Assembly (NCBI RefSeq): GCF_000340565.2
Contig: NZ_CP007203.1
Span: 2,411,858 to 2,475,857 of the forward strand
Source of the DNA: Nodularia spumigena CCY9414
Lineage (GTDB): Bacteria > Cyanobacteriota > Cyanobacteriia > Cyanobacteriales > Nostocaceae
DNA length: 64,000 nt
Direction of reading: 5' to 3'
This document shows, one piece after another, positions 28,728-37,318 of the stretch; within the stretch, counting starts at the first letter, position 1; every line of letters starts with the position of its first letter. The position numbers and the translations under genes were made by a program. The notes under the pieces are model-generated. The model did not search any database. It worked only from the letters and a program-made list of their open reading frames with translations, and was not told where the DNA came from.

Positions 28728-31700
28728 ATGGCATTTTCTTCTATTGTGCGTGCTTTGGCGCGATCGCCTCTGAGTACTGAATTACTTTCTAAGCTAAATC
28801 GCCAACAAGAATTGCGGTTAAATGGTATCTCTCGCCTACCTAAAGGTCTTGTGGCTTCGGCGTTAGCGCAAAATTCTGGCAATAATTTGTTGGTAGTAGT
28901 TCCTACTCTGGAGGAAGCCGGACGGGCTTTTGCACAGTTGGAAGCGATGGGATGGCACACAGTGCATTTTTACCCGACTTCCGAAGCCTCTCCCTACGAA
29001 CCCTTTGACCCGGAAACGGAAATGACTTGGGGACAGATGCAGGTTCTGGCTGATTTGATGAATGAAAACGGGGAATCAAGCCAAAATCCCACAACCAAGC
29101 GTTCTTTGGCAATTGTCGCCACGGCTGGGGCGTTACAACCCCATTTACCACCGCCAGATGCTTTTATACCGTTCTGTCTGACTGTCAAGCGGGGGATGGA
29201 ATTTGATTTGGATACCTTCGGCGAAAAAATCACGACTTTGGGCTATGAACGCGTTCCACTGGTGGAAACAGAAGGCCAATGGAGTCGGCGCGGTGATATT
29301 GTCGATGTTTATCCGGTTTCGTCGGAAATGCCCGTAAGATTAGAGTGGTTTGGCGATGAAATTGAGAAAATCCGCGAATTTGATGCTGCAACTCAACGTT
29401 CTGCTCTTGACAAAGTTGACCAAGTTACCCTGACTCCTACTAGTTTTGCGCCTATTGTTTCGGAAGCACTCAAAGACAATGCTGATTTTACAGATTCAGA
29501 ACTTTTAGAAGGTAGCCGGCGTTTTTTGGGATTGGCTTTTGCAAAACCGGCTTCGCTTTTAGATTACTTAGGTGAAAATACTCTGATTGCTGTGGATGAA
29601 CCAGAACAGTGTCATGCACATAGCGATCGCTGGGTGGAAAATGCAGAAGAACAATGGGGAGTGGGGAGTAGGGAGTGGGGAGTAGGGAGTGGGGAAGAAT
29701 CTAGCTCTATTTCCTTAGAATTACCGAAAATTCACCGTTCCTTTGATGAATGTCTCGTTGATGTGACTAAATTTCCCACCATATATTTATCAGAACTAGC
29801 TGAGGAAAACAGTGGGATAAATTTGGCGAGTCGTTCGTTACCTGTGACACCGCACCAATTTAATAAACTCGCGCAAACACTTAGACAAGAGCGCGATCGC
29901 AATTTCTCCATTTGGCTCATTTCTGCCCAACCTTCCCGTTCTGTCTCTCTCCTCCAAGAACACGATTGTCCGGCGCAATTTATCCCCAATCCCCGTGACT
30001 ACCAAGCAATTGACAAATTACAAATTAACCATACACCTGTAGCCCTGAAATATTCCGGTTTAGCCGAACTAGAAGGCTTTATTTTGCCGACATATCGGCT
30101 GGTAGTCGTCACAGACCGGGAATTTTACGGACAGCATTCCTTAGCTACACCGGGATATATACGTAAACGTCGCCAAGCCAGTTCCAAACAAGTAGACCCT
30201 AACAAGTTGCGTCAAGGTGATTATGTCGTTCACAGAAGTCACGGAGTAGGTAAATTTGTCAAGCTGGAAAGTCTCACGATTAACCACGAAACCCGTGATT
30301 ATTTAGTAGTACAGTATGCTGATGGTATTCTGAGAGTTGCAGCTGATCAAGTTGGTTCTTTATCCCGGTTTCGCCGCACAGGAGATAAAGCCCCAGAACT
30401 GCATAAAATGACTGGTAAGGCTTGGGAGAATACGAAGAACCGCGTTCGTAAAGCCATCAAAAAGTTAGCAGTGGATTTACTGAAACTTTACGCAGCGAGA
30501 TCCAAGCAAGAAGGCTATACCTATCCCCAAGATATGCCTTGGCAAGAAGAAATGGAAGATTCTTTTCCCTACCAAGCCACTACAGACCAGCTAAAAGCTG
30601 TGCAGGATGTCAAACGCGATATGGAAAGCGATCGCCCAATGGATCGTTTAGTTTGTGGTGATGTAGGATTTGGTAAAACCGAAGTAGCTATTCGCGCGAT
30701 TTTCAAAGCTGTGACATCAGGTAAACAAGTCGCACTGTTAGCACCCACTACCATTCTGACTCAGCAACATTACCACACCCTTAAAGAACGCTTTGCACCT
30801 TATCCGGTAAATATCGGCTTACTGAATCGTTTTCGCAGTGCTGAAGAACGCCGCACGATTCAAAAGCGATTAGCTACAGGGGAATTAGATATAGTCGTGG
30901 GGACACATCAACTTTTAGGGAAAAATGTCAGCTTTCGGGATTTAGGGCTGTTGGTGGTGGATGAAGAACAACGATTTGGGGTGAATCAAAAGGAAAAAAT
31001 TAAAAGCTTGAAAACTCAAGTTGATGTGCTGACACTTTCCGCGACTCCCATTCCCCGTACCTTATATATGTCTTTGTCGGGAATTCGGGAAATGAGTTTA
31101 ATTACCACACCACCCCCCACCAGAAGACCAATTAAAACTCACCTTGCGCCATTAAGCCCGGAAATTGTCCGCAGTGCTATTCGTCAAGAATTAGACAGAG
31201 GGGGACAAGTTTTTTATGTAGTTCCACGAGTGGAAGGCATTGAAGAACTGACAGCTAATTTACGAGAAATGATACCGGGGGGTAAGTTTGCGATCGCTCA
31301 CGGTCGTCTGGATGAAAGCGAGTTAGAATCAACCATGCTGACTTTCAGTAATGGTGATGCCGATATTCTGGTTTGTACAACAATCATTGAATCTGGCTTA
31401 GATATTCCGCGAGTCAACACCATCTTAATTGAAGATGCTCACCGCTTCGGTTTATCGCAATTATACCAATTACGTGGTCGTGTAGGACGTGCTGGAATCC
31501 AAGCACACGCTTGGTTATTTTATCCCAAGCAACGAACTTTATCAGATGCCGCACGGCAACGACTGCGGGCGATTCAGGAATTTACCCAACTCGGTTCTGG
31601 ATATCAGCTAGCGATGCGCGACATGGAAATCCGGGGTGTGGGTAACTTGCTAGGTGCAGAACAATCTGGTCAAATGGAAGCGATCGGCTTTGATTTGTAT

Positions 31701-32222
31701 ATGGAAATGCTGGAAGAGGCGATTCGAGAAATTAGAGGACAAGAAATACCCAAAGTTGATGAGACACAAATTGACCTCAACCTCACAGCATTTATTCCTT
31801 CCGATTATATTCCCGACGTGGATCAAAAGATGAGTGCTTACCGGGCAGTGGCGGCGGCGAAGTCTTCAGAAGAATTAAAGTATATCACGGCTGAGTGGGG
31901 CGATCGCTATGGGGCGTTACCAGTTCCAGCGAATCAACTTTTACGAGTCATGCAACTTAAACAGCTAGCGAAAAAGTTAGGATTTAGCCGCATTAAACCA
32001 GAGAATAAGCAACACATTGTTTTAGAAACGCCAATGGAAGAACCTGCTTGGAATTTACTAGCAGCGAATTTACCAGAACATTTGAAGACGCGTTTTGTTT
32101 ACTCTCCTGGTAAAGTAACAGTGCGCGGTTTAGCAGTTTTAAAAGCTGACCAACAATTACAAAGTTTGTTAGATGCAATGAATAAAATGCAAGGTGCTGT
32201 TGCAGAGGCGGTTGTTGTGTGA
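28728..32222 (+). CDS. mfd: Transcription-repair coupling factor
   Basis: A 1164-residue ATP-dependent translocase that removes stalled RNA polymerase at DNA lesions and recruits UvrA. Domains in order: UvrB-like interaction region (about 1-300), CarD-like RNA polymerase-interaction domain (about 495-560, starting [16 protein letters not shown]), the helicase lobes with Walker A GDVGFGKT (about 645-652), DEEQRFG (about 744-750) and GRAGRVGR-like region written [12 protein letters not shown], and the C-terminal TRCF domain. Near residues 310-323 a five-heptamer array inserts a [14 protein letters not shown]-type stretch, between conserved N-terminal domains. The gene is otherwise intact. Confidence 0.96.
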   Translation: MAFSSIVRALARSPLSTELLSKLNRQQELRLNGISRLPKGLVASALAQNSGNNLLVVVPTLEEAGRAFAQLEAMGWHTVHFYPTSEASPYEPFDPETEMTWGQMQVLADLMNENGESSQNPTTKRSLAIVATAGALQPHLPPPDAFIPFCLTVKRGMEFDLDTFGEKITTLGYERVPLVETEGQWSRRGDIVDVYPVSSEMPVRLEWFGDEIEKIREFDAATQRSALDKVDQVTLTPTSFAPIVSEALKDNADFTDSELLEGSRRFLGLAFAKPASLLDYLGENTLIAVDEPEQCHAHSDRWVENAEEQWGVGSREWGVGSGEESSSISLELPKIHRSFDECLVDVTKFPTIYLSELAEENSGINLASRSLPVTPHQFNKLAQTLRQERDRNFSIWLISAQPSRSVSLLQEHDCPAQFIPNPRDYQAIDKLQINHTPVALKYSGLAELEGFILPTYRLVVVTDREFYGQHSLATPGYIRKRRQASSKQVDPNKLRQGDYVVHRSHGVGKFVKLESLTINHETRDYLVVQYADGILRVAADQVGSLSRFRRTGDKAPELHKMTGKAWENTKNRVRKAIKKLAVDLLKLYAARSKQEGYTYPQDMPWQEEMEDSFPYQATTDQLKAVQDVKRDMESDRPMDRLVCGDVGFGKTEVAIRAIFKAVTSGKQVALLAPTTILTQQHYHTLKERFAPYPVNIGLLNRFRSAEERRTIQKRLATGELDIVVGTHQLLGKNVSFRDLGLLVVDEEQRFGVNQKEKIKSLKTQVDVLTLSATPIPRTLYMSLSGIREMSLITTPPPTRRPIKTHLAPLSPEIVRSAIRQELDRGGQVFYVVPRVEGIEELTANLREMIPGGKFAIAHGRLDESELESTMLTFSNGDADILVCTTIIESGLDIPRVNTILIEDAHRFGLSQLYQLRGRVGRAGIQAHAWLFYPKQRTLSDAARQRLRAIQEFTQLGSGYQLAMRDMEIRGVGNLLGAEQSGQMEAIGFDLYMEMLEEAIREIRGQEIPKVDETQIDLNLTAFIPSDYIPDVDQKMSAYRAVAAAKSSEELKYITAEWGDRYGALPVPANQLLRVMQLKQLAKKLGFSRIKPENKQHIVLETPMEEPAWNLLAANLPEHLKTRFVYSPGKVTVRGLAVLKADQQLQSLLDAMNKMQGAVAEAVVV
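29656..29690. repeat. Five GGGGAGT/AGGGAGT heptamers inside mfd
   Basis: Five tandem 7-bp units in the order G,G,A,G,A at the first base, followed by a partial GGGGA. This is the reverse complement of the ACTCCCC unit of nirA and narB. The mfd frame remains open throughout. Confidence 0.92.
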
Positions 32223-32290
32223 ATAGTCCATAATTTAGGAATAACTCAATGAATTTACACTCTACTCACAAATTCGGAGGATGAATAGTT

Positions 32291-32488
32291 ATGGCTGCAA
32301 TTACTATCAATATTCCAGATAGCCAATTAGAAAAGCTAGAAGAACTAGCGAAATTACATGGCATTTCTCTTGAAGATTTACTGAGTGCTAATATCGAGAA
32401 ATGGTTAAGTGAGCAAAAAAGCGACTTCACCGATGCAGCTAATTATGTACTGAAAAAAAATGCTGAACTTTACCGACGTTTGGCATGA
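32291..32488 (+). CDS. Small antitoxin-like DNA-binding protein, orphan
   Basis: A 65-residue protein resembling the short antitoxins that pair with Doc or PIN toxins in cyanobacteria. It has an N-terminal beta strand (AITINIPDSQLEKLEELA) and helices expected of a ribbon-helix-helix fold, then a C-terminal toxin-binding-like stretch (DFTDAANYVLKKNAELYRRLA). Ribosome-binding GGAGG is 10 bases before the ATG. A frame starting MMRYL overlaps its stop as ATGA, but that frame is destroyed by a mobile element. It therefore appears to lack a partner. Confidence 0.72.
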   Translation: MAAITINIPDSQLEKLEELAKLHGISLEDLLSANIEKWLSEQKSDFTDAANYVLKKNAELYRRLA

Positions 32489-32624
32489 TGCGTTATTTGT
32501 TAGGACTTACGCAAAAACCCTCTCAAACGCTTATTCCTCTGTGTCCTCTGCGTCTGGTGTGGTTCGTTTTTTCATAATTTTGCGTAAGTCCTGTTTGTGA
32601 TTAGCCGAGGTATTAACAGAATAA
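32485..32624 (+). pseudogene. Vestige of a Doc-like toxin gene
   Basis: After the antitoxin stop the bases encode M-M-R-Y-L and are then broken by a MITE-like insertion. Removing the insertion plus one 5-bp duplicate joins 32500 to 32599 and gives a TGA followed by L-A-E-V-L-T-E and stop. MRYL-x-LAEVL is the beginning I associate with Doc/Fic death-on-curing toxins (inference from memory). The rest of the toxin (FxxGNKR region) is absent downstream. The gene is dead from both a nonsense codon or insertion and truncation. Confidence 0.5.
32501..32593. mobile_element. MITE-like element, subfamily A, in the toxin vestige
   Basis: The core 32502-32592 is 91 bp with intact AGGACTTACGC and GCGTAAGTCCT ends. 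TTTGT occurs at 32496-32500 and 32594-32598, one base outside each terminal repeat. No coding capacity. Confidence 0.85.
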
Positions 32625-32661
32625 TTCTCCTTATATTATCCAAATTATTATCAATCTAAAA

Positions 32662-32820
32662 CTTAGAGGATGTCTGATAAGTATCAGTTTTATCCAGATC
32701 CCCCCTTACCCCCCTTAATAAGGGGGGGGAAAATTAATCAAAGTCCCCCTTTTTAAGGGGGATTTAGGGGGATATACAAGTGTTTTATGCAACACGAAAA
32801 AGTTTTCAGACATCCTCTTA
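32662..32820. mobile_element. Second type of inverted-repeat element
   Basis: AGAGGATGTCTGA at 32665-32677 recurs in inverse at 32806-32818, bounding about 155 bp. The interior has two GC-rich palindromic clusters (CCCCCCTTA...TAAGGGGGG and CCCCCTTTTTAAGGGGG). No coding capacity. No target duplication was found. It sits between the dead toxin and a vapBC-like pair. Confidence 0.6.
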
Positions 32821-32847
32821 GAATCAAAGCTAAATAGGAGAGCCAAA

Positions 32848-33108
32848 GTGAATATTAATCTTAATTTGCCACCAGAGCTAGAAAATGAGCTTTGTAATGA
32901 AGCTTCTCAAATCAACTTAACTCTTTCTGAATACATTCTTCGTCTTCTCTCTGTAAGACAGACTATAGCAAATTCTCCCAAAACAGGAGCCGAACTTGTA
33001 GCCTATTGGCAGAATGAAGGTGTCATCAATTCAAGACCCGACATTACAGATAGTCAAGCCTACGCTCGACAGTTACGCCACGAGGCTGAAACTCGTGAGA
33101 GGTCATAG
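32848..33108 (+). CDS. VapB-like antitoxin
   Basis: An 86-residue protein beginning with GTG (TAGGAG 8 bases upstream). The N-terminal MNINLNLPPELENELCNEASQ and helix pattern resemble ribbon-helix-helix antitoxins. The C-terminal third (SRPDITDSQAYARQLRHEAE) would bind the toxin. It is 9 bp before a PIN-domain gene in the same direction. Expected to neutralise the toxin and repress the pair by binding its promoter. Confidence 0.75.
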   Translation: MNINLNLPPELENELCNEASQINLTLSEYILRLLSVRQTIANSPKTGAELVAYWQNEGVINSRPDITDSQAYARQLRHEAETRERS

Positions 33109-33117
33109 GTAACGTTA

Positions 33118-33471
33118 ATGTATTTGCTAGATACAGACATTTTAATTGATATTCAACGGGGTCATTCTCCCTCAATAAATTGGTTTGCCAGCCTATCAGA
33201 GTTGCCTAGTGTACCTGGCTTTGTGGTTATGGAATTAATTCAGGATTCTCAAAACAAGCAAAAGTTGCGTAATGCCTTAAAACTGGTTTCACCCCTACCT
33301 GTAGTATGGCCGAGTGAGGCTGATTTAACTCGCGCCTTGTCAGACTTTACAACCTACCATTTATCAGACAATTTAGGCTTGTTAGATGCCTTGATTGCTG
33401 CTTGTGCTGTTGGCAGAAGTGCCACACTTTGTACATTCAATGTCAAACATTACCGTGTTATTCCTAATTAA
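33118..33471 (+). CDS. PIN-domain ribonuclease toxin (VapC-like)
   Basis: A 117-residue PIN protein. Conserved acidic residues appear in MYLLDTDILID (D6, D8 region), in VVMELIQ (E, near residue 41) and in GLLDALIAACA (D near residue 92) followed by a strand ending TFNVKHY. The spacing fits VapC-type metal-dependent RNases that cleave tRNA or rRNA. Full length for the family. Cognate antitoxin is immediately upstream. Nothing indicates loss of function. Confidence 0.85.
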   Translation: MYLLDTDILIDIQRGHSPSINWFASLSELPSVPGFVVMELIQDSQNKQKLRNALKLVSPLPVVWPSEADLTRALSDFTTYHLSDNLGLLDALIAACAVGRSATLCTFNVKHYRVIPN

Positions 33472-33533
33472 GCAGGCATTTTATCAGCAGGGGGTGATGG
33501 CTATGATGCTTATACAGCAGCCTCTTTAACTTC

Positions 33534-33866
33534 TTTGTCGCCCCCTCAAGGTAAAGGTATAGTAGCAGCCAATCTTTCTATTTTTACTTGTTTCTGACTT
33601 TGTAGCAACCATACCAGCATTTTTAGAGTAATTAATTGTGTACGGCTGAGGTACTTGGATAGGATTGGTTGATAGAATGAGGGTAACATTTATTTCGGGT
33701 CTTGTTAATTTGACGAGACCATTCTTTTTTACCATCAAACTGTCCCTCTTAATTAGCTGTCTAATAACCACATAGTATTGTCAATAAGAACCGTTTTTTT
33801 TGAGAGGGTCTGTTACTTCAATCCCTCTGGGAGTAATACTTTTACCATTTTTGTCGCCCCCTCAAG
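33534..33866. repeat. 17-bp direct repeat flanking transposase debris
   Basis: TTTGTCGCCCCCTCAAG occurs at 33534-33550 and again at 33850-33866 in the same orientation. Between the two lies the N-terminal fragment of an IS4-like transposase. Whether this is a target duplication or rearranged element end is unclear. Confidence 0.6.
33546..33689 (-). pseudogene. N-terminal fragment of an IS4/IS701-like transposase
   Basis: 47 codons read MLPSFYQPILSKYLSRTQ and continue with a helical stretch ending ERLAATIPLP before a stop. This is the start I associate with IS4-group cyanobacterial transposases, which should continue for about 300-400 residues with a DDE domain. The frame ends abruptly at the 17-bp repeat. 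Confidence 0.55.
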
Positions 33867-34436
33867 TAGCAGAGCTTGACTACAAAGCTGAGATGATGGA
33901 AAGAAACGATTTATTTCAATGTATGTGTGTCCAAATCTCTCGGCTTTGTACTTCAACATAGTGAGAAACATTCCCCATCCTTGGTCACTAATAGCTTTGG
34001 CAAGGTTAGGGTTTTTTACCATGTTCTTAACTGCCAGGTCTTCTACACAAATTACTTGATTTTCGTATGCTATTTTGCGAGATAGCTTGTGTAGAAAATC
34101 CTCTCTGACTCTAGCTATTTTGCTAGAAATTTTAGCTACTAAGCGTTTAGCTTTTTGACGTTTATTAGATGCCTTATCTTTTTTTCTGGCTAGTTTTTTC
34201 TGTTGACGCTTTCTGTTCTTTTCTAGTTTTGCTAATCGCTTCTTAGGTAGGTCATATTTTGAACCATTAGAAGTGATGGCAAAATTCTTTAAACCCAGGT
34301 CAACACCATGGTATCGACCTATTACCGTGTTTCGGTGTTCATGATAATAGAAAATCTCGCCGTGAGTCAAGATATACAAAATGTTCGTTTCCTCCATGTC
34401 CTCTTCCCTGTTTCCCCTGCGGGGAAATTTGGTCAA
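33813..34436 (-). pseudogene. Truncated IS200/IS605 TnpB (OrfB)
   Basis: A 207-codon remnant of an RNA-guided nuclease of transposon origin. RuvC-I aspartate D46 (GVDLGLKNFA) and RuvC-II glutamate E132 (VICVEDL) are visible, but the zinc-finger cysteines and third acidic residue are missing: the match stops at INRFFPSSQLCS, after which the frame enters the IS4-like debris. The N-terminal RNA-binding region is also replaced by an unrelated short leader. No TnpA is adjacent. It is not expected to be active. Confidence 0.75.
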
Positions 34437-34470
34437 AGGACTGTCGTCAACTCACGCGCAATTCATCTCG

Positions 34471-34494
34471 ACACTTCCGCTTCGCGGTAAGTGT
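34471..34494. repeat. Hairpin beside the TnpB remnant
   Basis: ACACTTCCGC, TTC and GCGGTAAGTGT fold into a stem with one bulged T. Subterminal hairpins are typical of IS200/IS605 ends, so this may be the 5' end of the element that supplied TnpB. The surrounding 34495-34603 is gene-free. Confidence 0.45.
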
Positions 34495-34603
34495 GAGCCT
34501 TCTTGCTGTTTAAGGTAAATTAGTTAACCTTGTTCGACTACAGTGTTTTTACTTAAAATTGCCAGTTGAACGGGCAGAGAACCAGGAAATATCTTCCCAA
34601 AAT

Positions 34604-35383
34604 TTACACAGGACGACAGTTAGATAATATACTATGCAGATTGACTACTGAGCCAATGACTGCGATCGCCGGTGCGCTAAATCCAGTTTCTTCAACTTGC
34701 TCAATAATGGTTGCTAAAGTGCCAATTAATTCTTCTTGTTCGGGTCTTGTACCCCAACGGACTAAGGCTATGGGTGTTTCTAAATCCAACCCAGCTTGGC
34801 TGAATTGCTCCACAATATAAGGCAGGTTGTGAATGCCCATATAAATTACAATAGTTTCTGAACCGTGGGCGATCGCTTGCCAATTCACTTTCGGTTTATA
34901 CTTACCCGCAGATTCATGTCCAGTCACAAAAGTAACCGAAGAGCTATACAGCCGATGAGTCAAAGGTATGCCAGCATAGGCAGAAGCGGCAATTCCCGAT
35001 GTAATTCCCGGCACAACTTCCACAGATACCCCGGCTTGGACTAAATCTGCCATCTCCTCGCCACCGCGACCAAAAATAAACGGGTCGCCGCCTTTTAGCC
35101 GCACGACTACAGCGTGTTGTTGCGCCTTTTCAATTAACAAATGGGTGGTTTCTTCTTGTAACAGTGAATGTCTCCCCATGCGCTTACCAGCGTTGATTTT
35201 TTCAGCTTGGGGATTAATCATGTCCAGAATTGCCGGACTGACCAAAGCATCATAGATCACTACATCTGCACATGACAATAAACCCTTACCTTTAAGGGTC
35301 ATGAGTCCTGGATCTCCTGGTCCCGCACCTAGCAAATAAACCTTACCCCAACAGCTTTGCGCTTCTTTCTCTGTGCGGCTCAT
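34604..35383 (-). CDS. cobA: Uroporphyrinogen-III C-methyltransferase
   Basis: Transfers methyl groups from SAM to C2 and C7 of uroporphyrinogen III, giving precorrin-2 for siroheme and cobalamin. The 259-residue protein has the SUMT signatures VYLLGAGPGDPGLMTLKG (residues 15-32), VRLKGGDPFIFGRGGEE (about 93-109) and PGITSGIAAS. No fused CysG or uroporphyrinogen synthase domain is present. The start overlaps the stop of the preceding chelatase gene (ATGA). Siroheme is needed by NirA, coded 26 kb away. Confidence 0.93.
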   Translation of the reverse strand: MSRTEKEAQSCWGKVYLLGAGPGDPGLMTLKGKGLLSCADVVIYDALVSPAILDMINPQAEKINAGKRMGRHSLLQEETTHLLIEKAQQHAVVVRLKGGDPFIFGRGGEEMADLVQAGVSVEVVPGITSGIAASAYAGIPLTHRLYSSSVTFVTGHESAGKYKPKVNWQAIAHGSETIVIYMGIHNLPYIVEQFSQAGLDLETPIALVRWGTRPEQEELIGTLATIIEQVEETGFSAPAIAVIGSVVNLHSILSNCRPV

Positions 35384-36108
35384 GTATGTATCAAATCCTC
35401 GATGATCTCAGCTAATTCTGCACTTGCTCCCAAAGGCGCAGCCAGTTGGAAAGTTACAGTAGGAAATTGTAATTTTAACTTTTCTATGGACTGAGCGATC
35501 GCATCGGTGATGCCACCTGTGAATAAAAAGTATGGCAAAATTGCAATTTCCCTCTTGCCAGCAGCGACCAAATCTTGTAATCGTGATTCTAAACTAGGAG
35601 CTACAGCCCAATAAGCCGTTACTGCTCCCAATTTGGCAGCTATGGTTTCAATTGGCTTCAGGGAACCAGGACGACGGCTACCGTGAGCTAACAAAATTGT
35701 GGTTTCAGCTTTCATCGTCGCCATTTGCTCACACAGTAACGTAATTAAACTGGGATGACTACCGAGATGGGGATGCAGGTTAATCATTATATCTTGACCA
35801 AGAGCCTGTTGTGCCAAAGTAATCTGATCAGGAATATCCGTCATCACATGGACACCCGGTAGCAGAAATAGGGGTACAATCTGCAAGCAATCAATCCCGT
35901 CTACTAAAGCACCACTGGCAAATTTTTGAATCTGCTGATGTAAAGGCTCAGGTTGTAATTCCAAAGCAGCTATACCTACCGGATTTTTAGTATTCCCTAA
36001 TTTTTGGGATACAAATTCTGCTAATTGCTGCATAGCAACTGCTGGACGGGGGTCACGACTGCCGTGGGATACTAATAAATACGCAGATGGCATGGAAAAA
36101 AGTTTCAC
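35380..36108 (-). CDS. Sirohydrochlorin chelatase-like protein (CbiX/SirB)
   Basis: A 242-residue two-domain chelatase of the CbiX type. Each half starts with a strand and metal-site histidine: LLVSHGSRDPRPAV (about residues 11-24) and ILLAHGSRRPGSLK (about residues 138-151). It would insert iron to form siroheme, or cobalt for vitamin B12. Adjacency and overlap with cobA favour a role in siroheme or cobalamin synthesis. Start: the ATG at 36108, though a second in-frame ATG five residues later is equally plausible. Confidence 0.85.
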   Translation of the reverse strand: MKLFSMPSAYLLVSHGSRDPRPAVAMQQLAEFVSQKLGNTKNPVGIAALELQPEPLHQQIQKFASGALVDGIDCLQIVPLFLLPGVHVMTDIPDQITLAQQALGQDIMINLHPHLGSHPSLITLLCEQMATMKAETTILLAHGSRRPGSLKPIETIAAKLGAVTAYWAVAPSLESRLQDLVAAGKREIAILPYFLFTGGITDAIAQSIEKLKLQFPTVTFQLAAPLGASAELAEIIEDLIHT

Positions 36109-36155
36109 TCTCAGTAGCTATTTTTAGAGTAGCAGGTTGGTAGCTTGGAGTTATT

Positions 36156-36227
36156 TACACACCTGGGTTTGGAGGGGAGGTGTTCATCCACAGCTAAAAA
36201 AGTTCTGCCAAAACCACCGCTTCCAAG
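36156..36227 (-). pseudogene. Remnant of a serine/threonine kinase
   Basis: Minus-strand codons for LGSGGFGRTFLAVDEHLPSK and PRCV match the glycine-rich ATP loop of cyanobacterial Pkn2-type kinases (usually preceded by a Cys-rich zinc motif and followed by a Lys). The frame breaks directly after (VNNSKLP) and no kinase core exists nearby. The rest of the spacer shows nothing. Confidence 0.55.
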
Positions 36228-36306
36228 ACACCGTGAATTTTGGGGCAGAGTATCATTACAAGTTAAGCTTTGACTAGGCTTACTGATTGTATTCCCGATT
36301 TTTGGC

Positions 36307-36687
36307 TTATTGCTGCTCGGCGGTGTAAGTATAAAAGTTATTAAATGCTCCCACCGTTTCAAATTTATAAATAGGTATCAAGGAACTCAGCTTTAAATCT
36401 GTCTTGTAAACACTAAAAATCAGGAAATTCTGCTGTTCTGTACTGCGTCCCAAAATTTCCTGCATTTGCGGCGTGGCTTTATCTACCAGATTGTCGCATT
36501 GAGATTTGATTAAATTTTCTAAAAAATTTGCTGTTTTTTGGCAAACGTCCTTTTTTAAATATTCTGTGAGCCGTTGTGCTGCATACTCTTCGTATTCCAC
36601 CTGAGAAGGATTGGTTGTCGCCATTGCTACCCCCAAGGCGGCTAGTCCGACTGCTCCCGAAAATGCAATAATGGTAAGTGCTTTCAT
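36307..36687 (-). CDS. Small secreted/anchored protein, DUF4359-like
   Basis: A 126-residue protein with an N-terminal signal or anchor (MKALTIIAFSGAVGLAALGVAMA) and a soluble domain containing YEEYAAQRLTEYLKKDVC and a second cysteine about 17 residues on, which could form a disulfide. It ends with strands SVYKTDLK and YKFETVGAFNNFYTY. This resembles the cyanobacterial DUF4359 family, whose function is unknown. The gene is monocistronic and oriented toward the kinase relic. Confidence 0.65.
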   Translation of the reverse strand: MKALTIIAFSGAVGLAALGVAMATTNPSQVEYEEYAAQRLTEYLKKDVCQKTANFLENLIKSQCDNLVDKATPQMQEILGRSTEQQNFLIFSVYKTDLKLSSLIPIYKFETVGAFNNFYTYTAEQQ

Positions 36688-36811
36688 TTCTTCTAGCTGT
36701 GATTCTCTATAGTTATTGGACTCCCAAGACTCTAAATTAACAAAATCCGTTCCTTGAAAAAAAAGTCTTGATTATTTCCTTATGATGGTGCTATAATCAT
36801 CAATATAGAAT

Positions 36812-36885
36812 GGCGAGCGTAGCCAAGTGGTTAAGGCAGTGGTTTGTGGTACCACCATTCGTGGGTTCAATTCCCATCGTTCGCC
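36812..36885 (+). tRNA. tRNA-His (GUG)
   Basis: The acceptor stem GCGAGCG/CGTTCGC has the extra G at -1 (36812) facing discriminator C73 (36885), the identity element of histidine tRNA. The anticodon stem-loop GTGGT-TTGTGGT-ACCAC shows anticodon GUG. The T-arm is GTGGG-TTCAATT-CCCAT. CCA is not encoded. Confidence 0.95.
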
Positions 36886-36926
36886 CTGTTTTAACTTAAT
36901 ATGTTGATTTCATTTAAGCCATTTTT

Positions 36927-36995
36927 TGTAGGTTCGGTTAAGCGACAGCGCAACGCAAGGCATTTGTTGGGTTTCATGCTTCAACCCAACCTACG
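36927..36995. repeat. GTAGGTT-type inverted-repeat element
   Basis: GTAGGTTCGGTT at the left faces AACCCAACCTAC at the right over about 70 bp. Such elements are dispersed in Nostocales. It directly follows tRNA-His and precedes the susA leader. No coding capacity. Confidence 0.55.
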
Positions 36996-37318
36996 AATTA
37001 AGGCTTTTTTCAATTTGACTCAGGTATTGTGAAAATTGTATAATTAATCACAAACAACTATTTTTCTAGAATTGACTACATATTTTGTGTCAAGAGGAAG
37101 AGAAAATGTCACTCCTGAGTTAGAGTGAAAAAACACTGAGTAGCATATATTCTGACTAAAGGCAAACACTAATTAAGAAGCCTGATCATTGCTGATCCCA
37201 GGAACACAGAGAGAAAAGTCGTCTGTGTTTATCTGTGTTTATATGTAATCAGATGCAAGGGGGAGGTGTTAGCTTTGTCTTGCCAGTCAAAAATGCCAAT
37301 TTAATGTTAGGGGTTCCC
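36996..37318. other. Leader of sucrose synthase gene
   Basis: About 320 bp with no gene. TCTGTGTTTATCTGTGTTTA occurs around 37220-37240, as near 13.76 kb. No recognised operator. Confidence 0.3.

Noticed and set aside
33526-33771. 81-codon frame in the transposase debris
   Set aside because: A different frame at 33546-33689 matches an IS4-like start; this longer one has no family resemblance.
36111-36362. 83-codon frame as a gene
   Set aside because: Only the kinase glycine-loop piece is meaningful and the frame overlaps the DUF4359-like gene; treated as a relic.
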